From: Planctomycetota bacterium
Lineage (GTDB): Bacteria > Planctomycetota > Planctomycetia > Pirellulales > PNKZ01
Reading direction: 5' to 3'
Assembly (NCBI GenBank): GCA_017303535.1
Contig: JAFLCO010000021.1
Location: 1 to 34,365, forward strand
Length of the DNA: 34,365 nucleotides
Positions within the stretch are counted from its first letter, which is position 1. Each line of letters opens with the position of its first letter. Below, piece by piece: positions 30,036 through 34,365 of this stretch. The position numbers and the translations under genes are program-made. The notes under the pieces are model-generated. The model searched no databases, was not told where the DNA came from, and saw only the letters and a program-made list of their open reading frames with translations.

Positions 30036-30971
30036 GTGACGACTCGACTTTCTTTCACGGCGAACCCGAGCGCGGCCTGCTGGCATGCGGCCGAACAATT
30101 GGCGCTCGGCGGCACGCCGGCGGTCGCTCTGACGGCCGAGCGGTTAGCCGCAAACTTTGCCGAGCCGGCCGCGGCGCTGGCGGCATTTCTGACGGCTGCG
30201 AACATTCCGCAGCCGGCGTTCTTCGACCAGCTTACGCCCGCCGCTTGCGAGATCGACGGCAACCGACAGTTGGCTCATGCGGCGCTCACAAAGACCGTCG
30301 GCCGCAGTCGGGCCGAGCCGTTGCTGGAGTCGCTCGTCGGGCTGCTCTCCGATTGTGAGAACGCGTACTTTGCGGCATTTCCCGATTTGCGCAAGGAATT
30401 GGAGCTGCGTTACGGCCCGCTGCGTGAACTTTGGGACGCGCGGGGACCGGGCTTGCTGGCAGCCGTCGGGCGAGCGACCGATCGTCGGCTTGTGCCCGAG
30501 GCGGTGAGCGTGGCGGCGGTGCCTCCGTTCGGAGCGCAAGGCGGCGGCTGGGCCGCGCTAGGTTCCAACACCGTCGTCTTCGAAATGGTGCTCGCCGATC
30601 CGATCGCCGGCCTTCCGGAAACGGTGCGGCTCGGCTGGCTCGTGAGTCAGCTCAACATCGACTTGCCCGACTTCAGCGAGCTGCTCGCACCGGGCGCGGC
30701 ACGCTTGGTCGCCGCCTGCGCGATGTTGCCGGTGGTGCTTGAGGCGGCCGCCGATTTGGAAATGATGCGGCCCGACGAAGGGGGACACTTGCTCACGACT
30801 GCGGCCGAGGCTTGGTTGCCCGCCGCGCTGAAGTCGCCGGAGCTAAAGCTTTCGGAGTCACGCTTGGCTGCGCTGTGCGGCTGGCGCGAATCGGCCCGCG
30901 CTTCGGGGGTGCCGTGGGGCGTGAAGCTTAAAGCGCTCGAGCGACTGCTGGCGGAAGCGGCCGACGAATAA
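30036..30971 (+). CDS. Hypothetical protein, 311 aa
   Basis: Translation starts at GTG 30036, with TAAGGA nine bases upstream. The product is Ala/Leu-rich, soluble and without a signal peptide: WHAAEQLALGGTPAVALTAERLAANF, then KELELRYGPLRELWDARGPGLLAAVGRATD, FEMVLADPIAGLPETVRLGWLVSQLNIDLP and a C-terminal WGVKLKALERLLAEAAD. I see no catalytic motif and do not recognise the family. It is divergent from speA, and its stop lies ten bases from the stop of the convergent thioredoxin-protease gene. Codon use is typical of the host, so a conserved planctomycete gene is likely. Confidence 0.75.
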   Translation: MTTRLSFTANPSAACWHAAEQLALGGTPAVALTAERLAANFAEPAAALAAFLTAANIPQPAFFDQLTPAACEIDGNRQLAHAALTKTVGRSRAEPLLESLVGLLSDCENAYFAAFPDLRKELELRYGPLRELWDARGPGLLAAVGRATDRRLVPEAVSVAAVPPFGAQGGGWAALGSNTVVFEMVLADPIAGLPETVRLGWLVSQLNIDLPDFSELLAPGAARLVAACAMLPVVLEAAADLEMMRPDEGGHLLTTAAEAWLPAALKSPELKLSESRLAALCGWRESARASGVPWGVKLKALERLLAEAADE

Positions 30972-30981
30972 CTGCCGAGGT

Positions 30982-32478
30982 TTACTTCGCCGGACGGCGC
31001 GGCTTCCAACCGGGATTGCTCGTCGCGGCGGCCGTCGATGTTGCACTCGCAGAGTTGCGAACCTCGTGCGCGGTCGTGTGCCGCGAGTCTTGCCTGCGGC
31101 TGTCGGCGGCCAGTTGCTTCAGAAACTCAGGCGACGCGTTGTCGAGCACGAGCACGCGACTCTTGGCACGCGGGTCGTCGAGCGGCCGCACGATGCACAC
31201 GACCTCGGCGCCGGCGGCGAAGTTGCCCAGTTCGGCCAAGGCAGCTTGTTCCGTCTTGCTCATGCCCGCGGCTTGGGCGGCAAAGGGGGACGCCGCAACG
31301 TTGACCGGCAAGCTGTTGCTGGGCAAGTTTGGCTGTGCAACGGCACTCGTCGGGATCGTCGATTGCGATGCGTCGGCGCTCCCGAAGCTCGGCATCCGCG
31401 CAGGCATGGTCGGCGGCGCGGCGGAAACAATCGGATCGCTGGGCAAACAGAACTTCGCCAAACCGTGCTGATTCAGCTCGGCATGAACAGCGGCCAGCGC
31501 CGCGTACAGACCTTCGTCATCTTCCGGATCGGCCGCATTGCAGACGCCAATCAGAAATCCTTCAGCGCTGAAGAGTCCGCCCCCTGAGCGCCCTTGCACC
31601 GGTTGGCCGGCGACTTGCAGATTCGGCGGGCCGAGAAACTTGTCGATCGTCGTCACGCGGCTCACGCGGGCCGTCGCCGGATCGCCGTGGTTGCAGCCGA
31701 TGCTGACGACGGCATCGTTCGAACGGACCGTATAGCCCGACGGCGCGACCTTCGCCGCCGTCACGGCGACGCCGGGTCGGAAGCTCAACAGGCCGACGTC
31801 CGATTCGAGGTCGTAGCCGATCACGCGGCCCGGCAAGTCTTGCGGGGCTCCGGCGCCGTAGAGATCGACCGTGACGCGGCCTTCCCCTTTGCTGTCACGA
31901 AAGATGTGACCGCAAGTGAGCACGAGGGCTTCCCCTTCGCGCGAATCGACGATCGTCCCGGTGCCGACCGATTGGCCGTCGCCGTCGTAGATTTTCAAGC
32001 GCACCGAGGTGGCGAGCAGTTTTTCGATGAGTTCTGGCGCGAGGTGCGTGCGACCGGCGGAGGCGGCGGCCGTTTGTGCGCTGCCGGCCGCGTGCGAGGC
32101 GAACGAAGGGCCCATAGTCGGCGGGGCGGACATGTTGGGGCCTGCTTCGGCGGGACCTGATTGCATGCCGCCGGCGACGAGAGCGCGGAGGGTTTCGTAG
32201 GTGGTCGCACCAACCTCACGGCCGACTTCGCGACCGTTGCTCAGCATGACGAAGCACGGCACGCCCGTCACGCCGAAGCGTTTGGCGAGTTCCGGTTGGG
32301 CGTCGATGTCGATCTTGCGAACCGGCAGCCCCTCGGCGGCCAAGCGATCCACTACGGGAAGCATCTGGCGGCAAGGGCCGCACCACGAAGCCGTGAAATC
32401 CAAGAGCACGGTTTCGTTGGCGGAAGCGGTTGAAGCGCCGAGAGCGCACACCACGAGCGCCGCCTGAAGCATCGACAT
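30982..32478 (-). CDS. Exported thioredoxin-trypsin-like serine protease fusion, 498 aa
   Basis: A signal peptide (residues 1-20, LQAALVVCALGASTASA) leads to a thioredoxin domain (about 22-105) with active site WCGPC (32-36) and cis-proline in GVPCF (Pro74). After a Pro/Ser/Ala linker a trypsin-like domain follows (about 148-340) with a complete triad: His191 in TCGHIF, Asp227 in ESDVGLLSF and Ser298 in GRSGGGLF. The C-terminal 150 residues are low-complexity (Ala/Pro/Ser), with one folded-looking stretch EVVCIVRPLDDPRAKSRVLVLDNAS and a basic end. It probably acts outside the cytoplasm, coupling disulfide chemistry to proteolysis. ATG 32478 has AAGGAGGG five bases upstream, a very strong site. 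Confidence 0.9.
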   Translation of the reverse strand: MSMLQAALVVCALGASTASANETVLLDFTASWCGPCRQMLPVVDRLAAEGLPVRKIDIDAQPELAKRFGVTGVPCFVMLSNGREVGREVGATTYETLRALVAGGMQSGPAEAGPNMSAPPTMGPSFASHAAGSAQTAAASAGRTHLAPELIEKLLATSVRLKIYDGDGQSVGTGTIVDSREGEALVLTCGHIFRDSKGEGRVTVDLYGAGAPQDLPGRVIGYDLESDVGLLSFRPGVAVTAAKVAPSGYTVRSNDAVVSIGCNHGDPATARVSRVTTIDKFLGPPNLQVAGQPVQGRSGGGLFSAEGFLIGVCNAADPEDDEGLYAALAAVHAELNQHGLAKFCLPSDPIVSAAPPTMPARMPSFGSADASQSTIPTSAVAQPNLPSNSLPVNVAASPFAAQAAGMSKTEQAALAELGNFAAGAEVVCIVRPLDDPRAKSRVLVLDNASPEFLKQLAADSRRQDSRHTTAHEVRNSASATSTAAATSNPGWKPRRPAK

Positions 32479-32779
32479 GGAATCCCTCCTTGGATTCGCC
32501 GGCTTTTCTTACGTAGCGAGCATCCTTGCCGCGACGCTTTCGACCCTGCGCAGCCTTGCGAGAGTCGTCCCTTCGCGGCACGGCGTGCGATGCCGGAGCC
32601 GCGAGGGAGCGGGATGATGCCGAAGGTCGAAGTTTGCGGCAATGCCAATCGCCGCCAAGTGCGGGAAACAGGGGTGCCGGCAATGTCGGCAATTCCGGTG
32701 AGCGGCGGATTTCGTCGCGCGGCTGCGACGATTAAGCTGTCGCTCAGGTAAGCATCGCTACACGCAGAAGGACACGACC
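32479..32779. other. Intergenic region between divergent genes
   Basis: About 300 bases separating the thioredoxin-protease gene (minus) and the cupin gene (plus). I see no gene, clear promoter or strong repeat in it. Confidence 0.4.
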
Positions 32780-33142
32780 ATGCCGTTTATCGATATTCGC
32801 GATATCCAACCGATCGAGCCCGTGCCCGGATGCAAAATGCGGACGCCGTTCGGCGAGCACCTCATGCTCAGCTATCTGGAGATGGACGCAGGCGCCGAAG
32901 TTCCTTGGCACTCGCACCCTCATGAGCAAGGCGGCATCCTGATCTGCGGCCGGATTCAACTTTCGATCGGCGACGAAACTCGCCTTTGCGAAGCCGGCTC
33001 GATGTTCATCATTCCGCCCAACGTGCGGCACCGGGCCGTTGCGGTCGACGGCCCCGCCGTGGTGCTCGATTGCTTCAGCCCCGTGCGCGAAGACTACGCC
33101 GAGATGCTGAACAAATACATTCCGCCGGTGGAAAAGAGCTAA
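32780..33142 (+). CDS. Single-domain cupin protein, 120 aa
   Basis: A small metal-binding beta-barrel. Cupin motif 1 is in VPWHSHPHEQGGILICGRI, giving His44, His46 and Glu49; motif 2 is GSMFIIPPNVRHRAV, giving His84. The set is complete for binding Mn, Fe or Ni, so it may be a dioxygenase-, isomerase- or demethylase-like cupin, or a sugar/lactate-sensing protein; the reaction cannot be told. The ligand spacing is that of quercetinase-type single-domain cupins. ATG 32780 has AAGGA seven bases upstream. No signal peptide. It is monocistronic, followed by a clear terminator. Confidence 0.9.
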   Translation: MPFIDIRDIQPIEPVPGCKMRTPFGEHLMLSYLEMDAGAEVPWHSHPHEQGGILICGRIQLSIGDETRLCEAGSMFIIPPNVRHRAVAVDGPAVVLDCFSPVREDYAEMLNKYIPPVEKS

Positions 33143-33152
33143 CGGAGGGTGG

Positions 33153-33184
33153 CTGGGGCAAAGCGAAGCGGTGCCCCAGTTTTC
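33153..33184 (+). terminator. Rho-independent terminator of cupin gene
   Basis: Stem CTGGGGCA (33153-33160) / TGCCCCAG (33172-33179) followed by TTTTC, between the convergent cupin and peroxidase genes. Confidence 0.8.
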
Positions 33185-33200
33185 ACCGGTCCGCTCCAAA

Positions 33201-34365
33201 TCACTCCGGCAACCGGCTCGATTCGATCTTCGGAAATTCGCCCGTCAGCGCTTTCATGAATTCCACGAGGTCCGCCTTTTCCTGGGCCGTGAGGTTCAGC
33301 TTCACGATCCGCTTGCTGAGCCAAGGGTTCGGGTGGCCGCCTTTGTCATAGAAGTCGACGACTTCTTCCAAAGTCGCTTGGCTCCCGTCGTGCATGTACG
33401 GAGCCGTTTGCGCGACGTTGCGGCAGGTCGGCGTCTTGAAAGCCCCGCGATCGGCGTCGACTTTCGTCACCACGTAGCGCCCCAAGTCCGGTTCCGGCTT
33501 ATCCATGCCGACGCCGATGTTGTGATACAGTTCATCGCTGAAATTGGCCCCGGCGTGGCAAGCCGTGCAGTTCGCCTTGCCGAAGAAGAGTTCACGCCCG
33601 CGACGAGCGCTCTCCGACATCGGATGGGCATCGGAAAGCTTCTTCGCCGCCTGATAGGCCGCGTACTCTTCCGGTTCGTCTTCCTTCAGCGTGTCGAGAT
33701 CGCCTTTGTACGCTTGCTCGATCGCGCGCACTGGTTCGTAGTAGTCGTACGCCGAGGGCCCGGTGACGATCGTTCGTTCGAAGGCCGCGATCGCTTTGCC
33801 GACGTTCTCGATCGTCACACCGCCGTCGGGAAAGATCTTTTCAAACTGCAACCGGTAACCTTCGATCCCCTTGAGGCAATCGACGCATGCCGCGTGTGTA
33901 CTTCCCATCTCGATGGGGTTGGCGATCGGTCCGACGGCCTGCTCTTCCAGCGACGCGGCCCGACCGTCCCAGAACTGTAAGCCGCTGAGAATGCGATTGA
34001 ACGACGGCGGCGAGTTGCGATTGCCTTCCTGGTTGCGGATGCCGATGCCGAACCGCGTGTTGCGAGCCCAACCTTCGTCGGGATGATGACAATCGGCGCA
34101 GCTCACGCTGTAGTCGGCCGAGATGCGGCGATCGAAATAGAGCTGCCGACCGAGTTCGATTTTTGCCCGGGTCAGCGGATTGTCGGCCGGAATCTTGATG
34201 TTGCCCGCCGCGCCTTTGATCCCCAGCGGAAGTTCGACGTCGAGCTTGGCGTGTACCTTCGGGTCGTCGAGCCAAGCCCTGATCTCGGCGGCCTTTAACG
34301 GTCCCTTGCCCGGGATGCCCGCGGTGAGCCCTGGGTCGCCGAGCTTGACCTTTTCGACCGCGGCA
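33201..34365 (-). CDS. Di-heme cytochrome c peroxidase/MauG family, N-terminus cut by window edge
   Basis: A periplasmic enzyme of the bacterial cytochrome c peroxidase family that reduces hydrogen peroxide, or a MauG-like oxidase. The frame runs without a stop from the right edge, so the start lies outside. Visible blocks are NPLTRAKIELGRQLYFDRRIS, first heme site CADCH in SCADCHHPDEGWA, FNRILSGLQFWDGRAASLEEQA, ANPIEMGSTH, AFERTIVTGPSAYD, RGRELFFGKANCTACHAGANFSDE (second heme site CTACH), FKTPTCRNVAQTAPYMHDGSQATLEEVVDFYD and a normal C-terminus ending at TAA-side 33201. A GTG at 34106 could look like a start but lies inside the conserved domain. It converges with the cupin gene. Confidence 0.93.
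   Translation of the reverse strand, partial: AAVEKVKLGDPGLTAGIPGKGPLKAAEIRAWLDDPKVHAKLDVELPLGIKGAAGNIKIPADNPLTRAKIELGRQLYFDRRISADYSVSCADCHHPDEGWARNTRFGIGIRNQEGNRNSPPSFNRILSGLQFWDGRAASLEEQAVGPIANPIEMGSTHAACVDCLKGIEGYRLQFEKIFPDGGVTIENVGKAIAAFERTIVTGPSAYDYYEPVRAIEQAYKGDLDTLKEDEPEEYAAYQAAKKLSDAHPMSESARRGRELFFGKANCTACHAGANFSDELYHNIGVGMDKPEPDLGRYVVTKVDADRGAFKTPTCRNVAQTAPYMHDGSQATLEEVVDFYDKGGHPNPWLSKRIVKLNLTAQEKADLVEFMKALTGEFPKIESSRLPE

Overview
The window looks like a piece of a planctomycete chromosome, probably Pirellulales-like. This is inferred from gene content and intergenic style, since no marker gene is present. The supporting signs are high GC coding sequence, a secreted sulfatase, PQQ-propeller and di-heme peroxidase genes, a short pilin-like membrane module fused to TDAGLK-type leucine-rich repeats, and long gaps filled with several families of hairpin repeats.

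Layout. 1-101 is the tail of a membrane protein gene. 781-2178 is a sulfatase, and 3495-5462 a large secreted protein of unknown role, both surrounded by repeat-rich gaps. 6202-8513 holds a small pilin-like protein and, on the opposite strand, a paralogue of it fused to a His/Pro-rich linker and leucine-rich repeats. 8766-9638 encodes a papain-fold protein that appears to have lost its whole catalytic triad. 9995-14931 is a two-gene RND efflux operon (adaptor and pump), followed by a class-2 polyphosphate kinase. 15980-20778 (minus strand) has a PQQ-propeller protein, an SDR dehydrogenase, and an ActP-like symporter translationally coupled to a DUF485 protein. 21155-22189 encodes a membrane-anchored monoheme cytochrome.

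The most interesting part is 22244-27822, an apparently complete 5,579-bp mobile element. It has perfect 11-bp terminal inverted repeats (GGCTTTGCACA) that exactly abut a 9-bp target duplication (GGCCGGGGG), and it sits at the base of a REP-type hairpin. Both ends carry extra copies of a TGCACAA-AACC motif, as expected of transposase binding sites. By eye it is more AT-rich than its surroundings. It carries a small winged-helix-like gene, a tRNA-Gln-like gene whose anticodon would be UUA (ochre), a zinc-ribbon gene and a divergent transposase with an N-terminal SWIM zinc finger. It also carries a ParB-like gene, a divergent AbiJ-like/HEPN protein that is a candidate defence ribonuclease, a small membrane protein, and a structured non-coding right arm.

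After the element, the chromosome resumes with biosynthetic arginine decarboxylase (27977-29890), an unknown protein, a secreted thioredoxin-serine protease fusion, a cupin, and a di-heme cytochrome c peroxidase running off the right edge. All functional calls rest on motifs read directly from the sequence; no database search was possible.
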